Of a DNA stretch of 64,000 bases, positions 1-9,622 are shown in pieces; within the stretch, counting starts at the first letter, position 1, and each line of letters opens with the position of its first letter. The DNA is taken from NCBI GenBank assembly GCA_023212695.1, contig JALCCG010000036.1:1-64000 (forward strand), in the 5' to 3' direction. The DNA is from Sporisorium sorghi. Taxonomy: Eukaryota > Basidiomycota > Ustilaginomycetes > Ustilaginales > Ustilaginaceae. The translations under genes were made by a program, and so were the position numbers. The notes under the pieces were generated by a model that saw only the letters and a list, made by a program, of their open reading frames with translations, had not been told where the DNA came from and made no database searches.

Positions 1-76
1 GTGTGGCGGAATTGGCAGACGCGCGCGACTCAAAATCGTGAGGGAAACCGTGGGGGTTCGAGTCCCTTCACCGGCA
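1..76 (+). tRNA. tRNA-Leu (anticodon CAA), 5' end cut by window
   Basis: A class II tRNA with a long variable arm. The anticodon stem CGCGA/TCGTG encloses the loop CTCAAAA, which gives anticodon CAA and reads UUG. The T arm (GGGGGTTCGAGTCCC) is intact. The 3' acceptor strand CACCGGC (69-75) needs GCCGGTG at the 5' end, but only GTG lies inside the window, so about four bases are missing on the left. The 3' CCA is not encoded. The tRNA-Pro follows 8 bases later, so both probably sit on one transcript. Confidence 0.95.
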
Positions 77-84
77 TTTATTAA

Positions 85-158
85 CGGGATGTAGCTCAGC
101 TTGGTAGAGCACCTGGTTTGGGACCAGGGGGTCGCATGTTCAAATCGTGTCATCCCGA
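85..158 (+). tRNA. tRNA-Pro (anticodon UGG)
   Basis: A complete 74-base cloverleaf. The acceptor stem CGGGATG/CATCCCG pairs perfectly. The anticodon stem CCTGG/CCAGG encloses TTTGGGA, giving anticodon TGG. The T loop is TTCAAAT and the discriminator base is A158. The 3' CCA is not encoded. It is the last gene of the tRNA cluster and is followed by a strong terminator. Confidence 0.96.
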
Positions 159-166
159 TTCAAATA

Positions 167-208
167 GAAAGACTGCTTTCAGATCATCTGAAAGCAGTCT
201 TTCTTTGT
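167..208 (+). terminator. Intrinsic terminator of the tRNA cluster
   Basis: A 16-bp perfect inverted repeat (167-182 with 188-203, loop ATCAT) runs into a T-rich tail. It closes the tRNA transcript. Confidence 0.9.
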
Positions 209-305
209 TGTAGGTAGAAAATAATTCTAATTATACATGCTCTGCTGAATAATTTGGCAGTGTCCCGGTCACAATATGAAAAACATTGAATAGAAGGGGA
301 TTACC

Positions 306-1019
306 TTGAGTGTTTTTCATTTTTTCAAGAAACTGTTCAGAAAACGCTGGAGACGCTGGAGACGCGCCATTTGGTCTTGTGCGATCGTTCTGATCGCAGG
401 TGTCGTGATATGGTCCGGCCAGAATATAAAAGATCAGATGAAGAAGCTGCTCACGGCTACATCAGATGAAACACCACTGGCTGTGGAAACGATGCACTAC
501 CTGAAGATTGAAGACGACAAGCAGGAAGAGCGCATAGAGGATCAAAGGGAATTCATGCAGAAGTTGAATACGTCAAAGGGGAAGAAACATGTTCACGTTC
601 GCATAACGTATGTGTGTGGCACCGAAGAACAAGATTTGGGACGGCTCACGGCAGACGGTATTTATGAATTGATGAATAAAAATCCTTTATGGCAGGGACG
701 GTTGGATGATAAAGGCGAAGTCTGGCTGGAGCAAACCATTTCAGATCTTTCGCCAGCTTGTAAGAGACAAGCATATATTAGCGTCGATTCCAAAGGTAAT
801 TTAACGCTGTTTGATGGTCCTCCGGAAGAGGAGAAGGTCATGCGAACCTTTTTTCAGCTCGATGTCGGTTCGATGGAGTCTTCTTTGCCTAAGGATGTCA
901 TTAAGCAATTAGAAGACGGTATTCGTATTCAGGACATTGAAGAGTATAACAGTGTACTGTCAACCTTTAGCGACTACGCTCGGGATATGGCCGAGAATGT
1001 CATGAAGCCAAGCCCTTAA
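306..1019 (+). CDS. bofC: BofC family protein (forespore intercompartmental signalling)
   Basis: A predicted 237-residue protein. In Bacillus, BofC is made in the forespore and restrains SpoIVB, the protease signal that triggers processing of pro-sigmaK. What is visible: a very basic, Trp/Arg-rich N terminus (about 8-20); one hydrophobic segment (about 21-38) that is a signal or membrane anchor; and a C-terminal domain with the BofC pattern of SPACK-type, GNLTLFDG and FFQLDVGSMES motifs. It is longer than B. subtilis BofC (about 170 residues) because of a charged linker after the membrane segment. The TTG start at 306 is chosen because AGAAGGGG lies just upstream. In B. subtilis bofC also neighbours ruvA. 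A terminator separates it from ruvC, so it is probably its own unit. Two tandem 9-base copies of CTGGAGACG create the basic tract. Confidence 0.82.
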   Translation: MSVFHFFKKLFRKRWRRWRRAIWSCAIVLIAGVVIWSGQNIKDQMKKLLTATSDETPLAVETMHYLKIEDDKQEERIEDQREFMQKLNTSKGKKHVHVRITYVCGTEEQDLGRLTADGIYELMNKNPLWQGRLDDKGEVWLEQTISDLSPACKRQAYISVDSKGNLTLFDGPPEEEKVMRTFFQLDVGSMESSLPKDVIKQLEDGIRIQDIEEYNSVLSTFSDYARDMAENVMKPSP

Positions 1020-1053
1020 GTAGTTTCTGTTTTCGTATTTGCCGAATTAAGAT

Positions 1054-1086
1054 AAAAAACTGCCCGAATGATTCGGGCAGTTTTTT
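1054..1086 (+). terminator. Intrinsic terminator after bofC
   Basis: A 10-bp stem (1059-1068 with 1072-1081) is flanked by an A-run and a T-run, so it could work on both strands. It isolates bofC from the ruvC operon. Confidence 0.88.
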
Positions 1087-1232
1087 GCGTTTCCGGGACA
1101 GCCGGAGAGAGCAAATATGAAAGTTATATTACGGCTAATCAAAGGTTTAAAGTTTTTCCTCAACTGAAGTCGATCTTTTGTTATAATGAGAGAACGATAC
1201 ATATGTTCGCTTCATCAGAGGAGAGATTGGTT

Positions 1233-1736
1233 TTGCGTATTTTAGGGATCGACCCGGGGATTGCGATTGTGGGTTTCGGGTTTGTAGATAAGGTTGGGAG
1301 CAAGGTGACTCCGGTGCAGTATGGCTGCATCCAGACGGAAGCCCATACACCGGATGAGGAGAGGCTGCTTCATGTATATGAAGGCATGCAGCAGCTTATT
1401 GATAAATACGAGCCTGAAGCTGTGGCATTTGAGAAATTGTTCTTTAACCGCAATGTAACGACGGCCATGTCGGTATCCCAAGCCAGAGGTGTTCTCATTC
1501 TTGCTGCCATCCAGCGGGGACTTCCGATTGCAGAGTATACACCGATGCAGGTGAAGCAGGCGATCGTCGGTTATGGCAAGGCAGAGAAGAAACAAGTTCA
1601 GGAGATGGTCAGGATGTTCCTGAAGCTGCAGAGCATCCCTAAACCTGACGATGTGGCAGATGCATTGGCGGTAGCGATTTGTCATGCGCATTCATATACA
1701 CTTAATTCCAAGTTAAATGAGGTATTGCGAAAATGA
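1233..1736 (+). CDS. ruvC: Crossover junction endodeoxyribonuclease RuvC
   Basis: A 167-residue Holliday junction resolvase that cuts four-way junctions after RuvAB branch migration. The four acidic metal ligands are present: D7 in GIDPG, E67 in VAFEKLF, and D140 and D143 in the DDVADAL stretch. The length matches the family (about 165-175). TTG 1233 is chosen because it begins the conserved MRILGIDPG and has AGAGGAGAG upstream; the reading frame stays open further upstream, but that part lies over the bofC terminator. The stop overlaps the ruvA start by 4 bases (ATGA), implying translational coupling. B. subtilis has no RuvC and uses RecU, so the gene marks a lineage that kept the classical complex. 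Confidence 0.95.
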   Translation: MRILGIDPGIAIVGFGFVDKVGSKVTPVQYGCIQTEAHTPDEERLLHVYEGMQQLIDKYEPEAVAFEKLFFNRNVTTAMSVSQARGVLILAAIQRGLPIAEYTPMQVKQAIVGYGKAEKKQVQEMVRMFLKLQSIPKPDDVADALAVAICHAHSYTLNSKLNEVLRK

Positions 1737-2350
1737 TCGATTTTTTACGGGGACAGGTTGTCCACTTAGAAAGTGAATATATTGTACTGGATGTTCAGGG
1801 AGTCGGATACCGCGTGTTCTGCCCGAATCCGTATGCTTTTGCGAAAACCGAAGGGACAGTGACGGTGTATACACACCATCATGTGCGTGAAGATGCGATC
1901 CTATTGTTTGGCTTCCCGTCAAGGGAGGAACAAAAATTATTCCGTAAACTCATTGAGGTTTCGGGGATCGGACCGCGCGTGGCCCTTGGCATTTTGGGTG
2001 GGGGGTCTCCGGACCATGTTGTTTCAGCGATCTATCAGGAGAACGTATCCTTTCTCGTCAAACTGCCAGGAATCGGTAAGAAAACAGCGCAGCGCATGAT
2101 TCTGGATCTTAAGGATAAACTCGAAGGATTCGGCAATGCGACGATGATGACAGGACTTTTTGCAATACAGGAACCGGAAGCGGAGAATGATGGTTCGGCA
2201 TGGTCAGAGGCTCGCGAGGGATTGAAGGCTCTGGGTTACACGGATAGTGAACTGGACAAGGTCTGGCTCAAGATTAAGGATTCTGGGGCCAGCGGTGAAT
2301 CCGTCGATGTGCTGATGAAACGGGCGCTGCAGCAGCTATTTGCCGGTTAG
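1733..2350 (+). CDS. ruvA: Holliday junction branch migration protein RuvA
   Basis: A 205-residue subunit that binds four-way junctions as a tetramer and loads the RuvB motors. An N-terminal OB-fold domain (about 1-65) is followed by helix-hairpin-helix repeats; ISGIGPRVALGIL and LPGIGKKTAQRMI are the two glycine hairpins that contact the DNA backbone. A short C-terminal three-helix domain (about 158-205) that contacts RuvB follows an acidic linker. The ATG overlaps the ruvC stop. ruvB follows after 34 bases with its own strong ribosome site. Confidence 0.97.
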   Translation: MIDFLRGQVVHLESEYIVLDVQGVGYRVFCPNPYAFAKTEGTVTVYTHHHVREDAILLFGFPSREEQKLFRKLIEVSGIGPRVALGILGGGSPDHVVSAIYQENVSFLVKLPGIGKKTAQRMILDLKDKLEGFGNATMMTGLFAIQEPEAENDGSAWSEAREGLKALGYTDSELDKVWLKIKDSGASGESVDVLMKRALQQLFAG

Positions 2351-2384
2351 ATAGAGAAATCGCTGCAGGAAAGGAGTTTTGTAG

Positions 2385-3392
2385 ATGGACGATCGAATTA
2401 TTTCCGCCAATCTGATGATGGACGAACAGGCTGTCGAGCTTAGTTTGCGTCCGCGTTATTTGGCTGAATATATAGGACAGAATCAGGTTAAGGAAAATCT
2501 CAAGGTATATATCGAAGCTGCAAAAATGCGCAACGAAGCGCTTGATCACGTGTTATTGTACGGCCCACCGGGGCTTGGCAAAACGACCTTGGCTAATATT
2601 ATTGCCAATGAGCTTGGTGTTAATCTACGGACGACGTCCGGTCCGGCAATCGAACGACCGGGAGATTTGGCTGCACTTCTTACCAATCTGCAGGAAGGGG
2701 ATGTCTTGTTTATTGATGAGATCCATCGCCTGCACCGGACGGTAGAGGAAGTGATGTATCCGGCCATGGAGGATTTTGCGCTGGATATAATGATTGGCAA
2801 AGGGCCAAGCGCACGCTCGGTGCGTCTGGATCTGCCGCCGTTCACGTTAATAGGCGCCACAACCAGGGCTGGGCTGCTCTCTGCGCCGCTTAGGGACCGT
2901 TTTGGAGTGGTTAGCCGGTTGGAATTCTATACGGTGGACGAGCTAAGTTACATCGTGTCACGCAATGCGGATCTCTTGGGGATCGAGATACTAGGTGATG
3001 CCGCTGACGAGATTGCCCTGAGATCGAGGGGGACACCTCGTATCGCTAACCGGCTCTTGAAGCGTGTACGTGATTACGCCCAGGTTCGCGGCGATGGGAT
3101 GATAACGCCAGCCATTGCTCAAGAGGCGTTGAAGATGCTCCAGATTGACCCGATGGGTCTGGATTTTATCGATCATAAAATGCTTAATGCTATGATTCGA
3201 AGTTTCCGAGGCGGGCCAGTGGGTCTGGATACGATTGCAGCAACGATCGGAGAAGAGAGTCAAACGATTGAAGATGTGTATGAACCGTATCTCTTGCAGA
3301 TTGGCTTTTTGCAGCGGACACCGCGAGGCAGGGTCGTTACTCCCACAGCATATCAACATTTAGGCATTCCTTTTCCGGAGGACCGCCGTTAG
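2385..3392 (+). CDS. ruvB: Holliday junction branch migration ATPase RuvB
   Basis: A 335-residue hexameric AAA+ motor that pulls DNA through the RuvA-junction complex. Walker A is GPPGLGKTT (60-68) and Walker B is FIDEIH (about 109-114); the sensor and arginine region is GATTRAG...LRDRFG. The C-terminal winged helix ends in LGIPFP. The ribosome site GGAAAGGAG lies about 9 bases before the ATG. The order ruvC-ruvA-ruvB is compact and is one transcription unit. Confidence 0.98.
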   Translation: MDDRIISANLMMDEQAVELSLRPRYLAEYIGQNQVKENLKVYIEAAKMRNEALDHVLLYGPPGLGKTTLANIIANELGVNLRTTSGPAIERPGDLAALLTNLQEGDVLFIDEIHRLHRTVEEVMYPAMEDFALDIMIGKGPSARSVRLDLPPFTLIGATTRAGLLSAPLRDRFGVVSRLEFYTVDELSYIVSRNADLLGIEILGDAADEIALRSRGTPRIANRLLKRVRDYAQVRGDGMITPAIAQEALKMLQIDPMGLDFIDHKMLNAMIRSFRGGPVGLDTIAATIGEESQTIEDVYEPYLLQIGFLQRTPRGRVVTPTAYQHLGIPFPEDRR

Positions 3393-3449
3393 TTTATAGA
3401 GTCATGAAATTCATACTACATCCTAATAGCTACAGGAGGAAAGACGCAA

Positions 3450-5540
3450 ATGGATAGGAACTGGACGAAATCATTATTCCGCTGGTCCGCAAAAGGATTC
3501 TTGGCACTGACAATTGCAGGAAGTGTATGGAGCGCACCAGCCGTGCATGCGGCTGCTCCTTCATTTGATACGATACGAGTCGCGATGTTTTTGGATCTGG
3601 GAAGTCAGTATAAGTCAACAACGAATGCAGTTACTCTGCAATCCATGGAAGCTTTAACGGCTTCACTGCTTGCTGCAGGCACTCTGCAAACACTCGTAAA
3701 TATTCCTGCCAATCAGCAGGTTCGGATGAGTGTGGATACATACCGCGTCAAGGTGCTTGAGACAACGGATTGGAAAACAGCTTCAGAAGCAGCGAAGAAG
3801 CTGCAGGGCACGAGCGATAAGCCGATGCTGTTTATTGATGGCAAGGTATATAAACTGTATGCCGGTATGTATGGAACCGAGAAATCAGCTATTGAAGCAG
3901 CAGCGAGAACAGCAAAGACTGCGGCTGCTCATCTGAACGGCCAGACCCCTTCCGTCAAAGGCGGATTGCATCTGTCGGCTGGATCGTATGGCTCAGAAGC
4001 CCAGGCGGAGACGGTTCGTAAATCGTTTGCGGATGCAGGCATTGATGCATTCAACGTGCTGGTGCCGGCGGGAGGAGCTTCTACTTATGAGGTATGGGTA
4101 GGGGAAGCCGCGAACACATCAGATTTGGCAGCAATCAAGCAGGAAGCGGGAAAAGTTTCTACTGCACTTGTCGAACAGGACGCTAATACTTCAGGACTGA
4201 TTCTGAGACGCGATGTCAGCCTGAACCTGGCAACTCCTCAAGAAACACAGCATTACATGTTGGCGGGCGCTCAGTCCACACTGCGCCTGGAAGGGAAGAC
4301 AGGGGCCGCAACAAATGTGAAAGAGCGCACGGATCGTTCTTATCGAGGGACATTTGAGATCGGGCAAAAGAACGGCCAACTCTATCTTGTGAATGAATTG
4401 CCGTTCCAGCAGTACCTGTATTCCGTTGTCGGCGCCGAAGTGCCGTCTTCCTGGGGAGCAGAGGCTCTGAAAGCTCAAGCCGTTGCAGCGCGCAGTTATG
4501 CTCTATTCCAAGGCAGCAAGTTTGAAGTTGCACATGTAGTGGATACTACATTAAGCCAAGCCTATTATGGAACAGCCTATGAGTATGCCAGCATTATTCA
4601 GGCTGTAGATGCCACTGAAGGCGAAGTTGTTTTGAAGGACGGCAAGCTCGTGGAAACCGTTTTTTCCTCCAACAGCGGGGGGATGACGGCGGACTCCACT
4701 GAGGTATGGGGAAACCGGAACGATCTGTTTACAGCAGTGGAAAGCCCCGGGGATTCTTCGTCCCAAGCTGCGCTCAAGTCATGGTATCATGTGCTCCTTC
4801 CGAGCGGGGTTACCGGTTATGTCCGTGAGGACAATGCAAAAGAAACCGGCAATAAAACCTCGGCAGGGCTTCTGTACATGACCGTCACTTCCAAGGATAC
4901 GAATGTGCGGCAATTGCCGTTAATCCAATCGAACGTTGAGCCTGTGGGCAAGATGAATCCGGGAGACACTGCCGTTATTCTTGAAAAGGTGGCGGAGTCC
5001 AACAGTTATGATTGGGTTCGCGGTCCTTATACTTCAGACGAATTGCTGGCCTCCCTAAAAGGAAAAACAACTAACAGCCTGCCTGCCTCTATTTCTTCAT
5101 TGGATGTAACGGAGCGAGGCCCATCCGGGCGTGCCCTTACGGTTAAAGCTAATGGACAAGTGCTGGACGTCAAATATCCGGATATGTTCCGCTCTGCTTT
5201 CAACGGTCTGCCAAGCACGCTGTTTGATATTGAATCGACCGGAAGTTATACTGTATTGAGCGCGAATGGTGCGGTATCAACGGTTTCAAGCGGTCAAACG
5301 GTATCGGTCATCTCTGGAAGCGGAAACGGAAATGTTAGAGGCTCCGGGGCCGTTGTGATGAATGGAACAGGGAAAGCACGTGTAATCGAGAACTCTTCCG
5401 GCTTCAAATTTACCGGCAAAGGCTTCGGTCATGGACTCGGCATGTCGCAGTGGGGTGCCAAAGGAATGGCCGATGAAGGGTATGATTATAAGCAGATACT
5501 CCAACACTATTACCGCAACACGATTATTACGAAGGACTGA
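3450..5540 (+). CDS. SpoIID/LytB-domain lytic transglycosylase with SPOR-like repeats
   Basis: A predicted secreted 696-residue protein. Residues 1-35 form a Sec signal peptide ending near AVHAAA. Two SPOR-like segments that would bind denuded glycan strands lie about 95-155 and 170-235. The SpoIID domain starts near 295; E330 in [12 protein letters not shown] matches the catalytic glutamate of SpoIID, and [10 protein letters not shown] and FSSNSGG are family motifs. The C terminus carries [15 protein letters not shown]. SpoIID-type enzymes cleave peptidoglycan in sporulation, here probably at the septum or cortex, though a role in growth cannot be excluded. It is about twice the length of B. 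subtilis SpoIID (343 residues) and is a paralogue, not spoIID itself. It sits 57 bases after ruvB and 5 before queA. A CATACTA-like sequence near 3411 hints at a sporulation sigma promoter, weakly. Confidence 0.85.
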   Translation: MDRNWTKSLFRWSAKGFLALTIAGSVWSAPAVHAAAPSFDTIRVAMFLDLGSQYKSTTNAVTLQSMEALTASLLAAGTLQTLVNIPANQQVRMSVDTYRVKVLETTDWKTASEAAKKLQGTSDKPMLFIDGKVYKLYAGMYGTEKSAIEAAARTAKTAAAHLNGQTPSVKGGLHLSAGSYGSEAQAETVRKSFADAGIDAFNVLVPAGGASTYEVWVGEAANTSDLAAIKQEAGKVSTALVEQDANTSGLILRRDVSLNLATPQETQHYMLAGAQSTLRLEGKTGAATNVKERTDRSYRGTFEIGQKNGQLYLVNELPFQQYLYSVVGAEVPSSWGAEALKAQAVAARSYALFQGSKFEVAHVVDTTLSQAYYGTAYEYASIIQAVDATEGEVVLKDGKLVETVFSSNSGGMTADSTEVWGNRNDLFTAVESPGDSSSQAALKSWYHVLLPSGVTGYVREDNAKETGNKTSAGLLYMTVTSKDTNVRQLPLIQSNVEPVGKMNPGDTAVILEKVAESNSYDWVRGPYTSDELLASLKGKTTNSLPASISSLDVTERGPSGRALTVKANGQVLDVKYPDMFRSAFNGLPSTLFDIESTGSYTVLSANGAVSTVSSGQTVSVISGSGNGNVRGSGAVVMNGTGKARVIENSSGFKFTGKGFGHGLGMSQWGAKGMADEGYDYKQILQHYYRNTIITKD

Positions 5541-5545
5541 CCGAC

Positions 5546-6577
5546 ATGAATGTAGATTTGTATGATTTTGAATTACCCGAACAATTGATTGCGCAGACAC
5601 CGCTGCTTGATCGAAGTTCGTCAAGACTTCTCACCCTTAACAAAGAGAGCGGGCAAATCAGTCATCAAACGTTCGCAGATATTATAGACAGCTTGAATGC
5701 GGGAGACACGCTTGTATTAAATGATACGAAGGTGATTCCTGCACGATTGTTCGGCGAAAAGGAAGATACCGGTGCCAAGGCAGAGGTCCTTCTGCTGAAG
5801 AGTATGGGGCAAGACCGATGGGAAGCACTGGTGAAACCCGGCAAGAAGTTGAAAAAGGGAAATGTGATTTCCTTTGGTGATGGCAAATTAAAAGCGGTCA
5901 TTGAGGAGGAAGGAGAGATGGGTGCCCGCACCCTTTCCTTCTCTTATAAAGGGATTTTTCAGGAGATTCTGGATGAGCTGGGTCAAATGCCGCTTCCGCC
6001 TTATATTAAAGAGAAGCTGGATGACCGGGATCGTTATCAGACCGTATACGCGAAGCACGAAGGATCCGCAGCTGCACCGACAGCAGGCCTTCACTTCACA
6101 GAGGCACTCCTGGAACAGATCCGTGCCAAGGGGGTGGACATCGCCTTCATCACCCTGCATGTGGGACTGGGAACATTCCGTCCGATGTCCGTGGATGTGG
6201 TCGAGGATCATGTCATGCATGAAGAGTATTATTCTCTCTCTCAGGAGACGGCAGATCTGCTTAATGAAACGAAGCGGCGCGGCGGCCGGGTCATAGCTGT
6301 TGGAACGACCTCATGCCGAACGCTGGAAACGGTAGGCTCACAGATGAACGGCGAGCCTCTCCGGGAGAGCAGCGGCTGGACAAGCATTTTTATCTATCCC
6401 GGGTATTCGTTTACGGTCGTGGATGCACTGATCACGAATTTCCATCTTCCCAAATCCACGCTGGTTATGCTGGTCAGTGCGCTGGCTGGACGTGAACACA
6501 TTATGAAAGCGTACAAGGAAGCAGTTGAAGACAAGTACCGCTTCTTCAGCTTTGGCGACGCTATGTTTATCTATTAA
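5546..6577 (+). CDS. queA: S-adenosylmethionine:tRNA ribosyltransferase-isomerase QueA
   Basis: A 343-residue enzyme that moves the ribosyl part of SAM onto preQ1 at position 34 of GUN-decoding tRNAs to make epoxyqueuosine. Family motifs include [26 protein letters not shown] and [11 protein letters not shown] near the middle and GTTSCRTLE and NFHLPKSTL near the end. The length is typical. Only 5 bases separate it from the upstream SpoIID-like gene, and tgt follows 21 bases later, the usual queA-tgt pair. Confidence 0.97.
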   Translation: MNVDLYDFELPEQLIAQTPLLDRSSSRLLTLNKESGQISHQTFADIIDSLNAGDTLVLNDTKVIPARLFGEKEDTGAKAEVLLLKSMGQDRWEALVKPGKKLKKGNVISFGDGKLKAVIEEEGEMGARTLSFSYKGIFQEILDELGQMPLPPYIKEKLDDRDRYQTVYAKHEGSAAAPTAGLHFTEALLEQIRAKGVDIAFITLHVGLGTFRPMSVDVVEDHVMHEEYYSLSQETADLLNETKRRGGRVIAVGTTSCRTLETVGSQMNGEPLRESSGWTSIFIYPGYSFTVVDALITNFHLPKSTLVMLVSALAGREHIMKAYKEAVEDKYRFFSFGDAMFIY

Positions 6578-7738
<1,161 letters not shown>

Positions 7739-7786
7739 AGCAAAATCATGGCCATCATGATAAGTTTTATGAAAGGGGGGAAAGAT

Positions 7787-8098
7787 ATGATAGAAACTTT
7801 TGATTTAGCAGCACCGGCGAATGGCGGCAGTGGCGGCATATTAGGTCTGATCTTGCCATTCGTATTGATGTTTGTTATCTTCTATTTCCTGCTTATTCGT
7901 CCACAGCAGAAGAAACAGAAGACTAGAAACGCAATGCTTAGCGCCTTGTCCAAAGGCGACAAAGTGGTAACAATTGGAGGACTTCACGGCACGATCGTGG
8001 AGATTACCGACGATATTGTGGTCTTGAAAGTGAACGATGTAACGAAGTTGACGTTCGACCGCAACTCGATCAGCCACAGTATAAGCACGGATGCATAA
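7787..8098 (+). CDS. yajC: Preprotein translocase accessory subunit YajC
   Basis: A 103-residue protein with one N-terminal membrane helix (about 17-40, ending FLLIRPQQKKQK) and a small basic cytosolic domain (GDKVVTIGGLHGTI). It associates with SecDF in the Sec holo-translocon. ATG 7787 is used because AAAGGGGGGAAAG precedes it; upstream in-frame starts have no ribosome site. It ends the ruv-queA-tgt run, as in most Bacillota, and a terminator follows. Confidence 0.95.
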   Translation: MIETFDLAAPANGGSGGILGLILPFVLMFVIFYFLLIRPQQKKQKTRNAMLSALSKGDKVVTIGGLHGTIVEITDDIVVLKVNDVTKLTFDRNSISHSISTDA

Positions 8099-8148
8099 TC
8101 ACGTCTCACCTACATATGGGATGTAATCGTGAAGATATGACAGCCATA

Positions 8149-8189
8149 ACAAAGGCCGGTTCCTGATGGAATCGGCCTTTGTTTTTTTT
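8149..8189 (+). terminator. Intrinsic terminator after yajC
   Basis: The stem ACAAAGGCCG/CGGCCTTTGT is extended inside by TTCC/GGAA and followed by eight Ts. It ends the ruvC-yajC transcript and may also limit transcription from the convergent gene. Confidence 0.92.
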
Positions 8190-8239
8190 GTGAGTAAAAG
8201 TGTAGCAATGGACTGTTCATGGGAGATTTAGGAAGTGTG

Positions 8240-8629
8240 TTATTTCTTCAAATTGACCCCGAACATTCCCCCGATTGCGCCAGCAGCAAAAACCATGGCA
8301 ATCAGTGTCAAGTCTCCAAGAGACAAGGAGCTATCCAGGGCAAGAAAGCCAATGACGAGCAGTGTAACGCCGTATAACAGCCCTGTGAGGCAGCCGTAAT
8401 ACCAGCCTTTGTTTCCTGCTCGCTTCCCGCTTACACATCCACCGATAAACGCTGCGATAGCATGTACGAGAAACGTATAAAAGGATAAGTCGTCTTCAGC
8501 CAGCCCGCTGCTCCATAGCAGCAGTGATAAAGCCAGTGCACCCAGAAACATCCAGAAAAAAGAATACAAAAGACCTGAAAGAATCGGATTGGAGATCCTA
8601 AAGGTAAATACTCGCCGGATTGGTTCCAT
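8240..8629 (-). CDS. TIGR04086-type membrane protein (YrzE-like)
   Basis: A 129-residue hydrophobic protein with four predicted membrane helices (about 16-40, 50-68, 75-98 and 105-125), several glycine-rich (GGCVSGKRAG, AAGAIGGMFG). No catalytic motif is visible. Its position between yajC and a YrbG-type gene matches B. subtilis yrzE, here on the opposite strand. AGGGGGAC precedes the ATG. Function unknown. Confidence 0.8.
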   Translation of the reverse strand: MEPIRRVFTFRISNPILSGLLYSFFWMFLGALALSLLLWSSGLAEDDLSFYTFLVHAIAAFIGGCVSGKRAGNKGWYYGCLTGLLYGVTLLVIGFLALDSSLSLGDLTLIAMVFAAGAIGGMFGVNLKK

Positions 8630-8824
8630 GAATCGTCCCCCTTAACTAATCTTGATTATTAAACATTGTATGGCCAAGCCTGTACATATAGTACAAACTG
8701 AACATTTTGCAACCGGTTTTGCATGATTACCATTAATTAAGCAATTGTAATCGAATGGGAAGAGGTGCAGCAGGCCAGAATAGCTGTACATGAGAATGTT
8801 CGACAAGCTAGGGAGGGATTGTTT

Positions 8825-9622
8825 ATGTCTCATATGACTATTCTGATTCTGCGGACCATTCTGATGTATGTGGTCATTTTTGTCACCATGCGAATCATGG
8901 GCAAAAGGGAAATCGGAAAGCTGTCCATCTTCGATTTGGTCATATCCATCATGATCGCTGAAATTGCCGTTTTTGTACTGGAAGATGTCAATAAACCGAT
9001 TTGGGAAGGGCTTGCTCCTATCGCCGTTCTGGTGGGCATTCAGGTAGGGCTTGCTTACATTGGCTTGAAGAATCGAAAGATACGCCTGTTTGCAGACGGA
9101 AGGCCAAGCGTATTGGTGTCCCGTGGCAAGCTGCACCGCAAAGAGATGACAAAATTGCGCTATAATCTGGATGATTTGATGCAGCAGCTAAGAGGCAAAG
9201 ACATCGACAGCCTGGCGGATGTGGAGTTTGCGATTCTCGAAACTTCCGGCCAGCTCACCGTCATTCCAAAGGATGCTGACAGCAGTTCGAATAGCTCCAA
9301 CAGCAGCAGCCACTCTTCAAGTTCATCAGAGACCCCGAGTTCCGCAAATTCTTCCGGTTCTTCTTCATCCAAATCCACATCCAAGGAAGTAGATCCAACC
9401 GTCGTCGATATTCCATACCACAAAATTACGTACGAAGGGCTTCCCATTCCGCTTATACTGGATGGAAAGGTACAGGACGAAAATCTGGAATTAATTGAAA
9501 AGACACGATTCTGGCTTAAAAACGAGATTCAAAATCATGGTGCCAAAGATTTTAAAGATATATTTTTGTGCTCGATTGACCATAAAGGACGTATTTACAT
9601 TGACCGCAAGAATCGGGATTAA
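8825..9622 (+). CDS. DUF421 (YetF/YrbG) membrane protein with Ser-rich insert
   Basis: A 265-residue protein with three N-terminal membrane helices (about 5-22, 35-52 and 62-80) and a cytosolic DUF421 domain recognised by MGKREIGKLSIFDLV and the NLDDLMQQLR stretch. Residues 151-190 are a low-complexity linker in which 23 of 40 are serine, splitting the cytosolic domain into two halves (the second begins near VDPTVV). Such linkers are not usual in the family. ATG 8825 follows AGGGAGGG at about 8 bases. The stop shares the palindrome TTAA with the stop of the convergent spoVB. Function unknown; YetF-type proteins have been linked to spore membranes. Confidence 0.88.
   Translation: MSHMTILILRTILMYVVIFVTMRIMGKREIGKLSIFDLVISIMIAEIAVFVLEDVNKPIWEGLAPIAVLVGIQVGLAYIGLKNRKIRLFADGRPSVLVSRGKLHRKEMTKLRYNLDDLMQQLRGKDIDSLADVEFAILETSGQLTVIPKDADSSSNSSNSSSHSSSSSETPSSANSSGSSSSKSTSKEVDPTVVDIPYHKITYEGLPIPLILDGKVQDENLELIEKTRFWLKNEIQNHGAKDFKDIFLCSIDHKGRIYIDRKNRD

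Noticed and set aside
343..366. Tandem 9-base repeat (CTGGAGACG twice) near the start of bofC.
   Set aside because: It keeps frame and only makes the basic Trp/Arg tract; two copies are too few to call phase variation.
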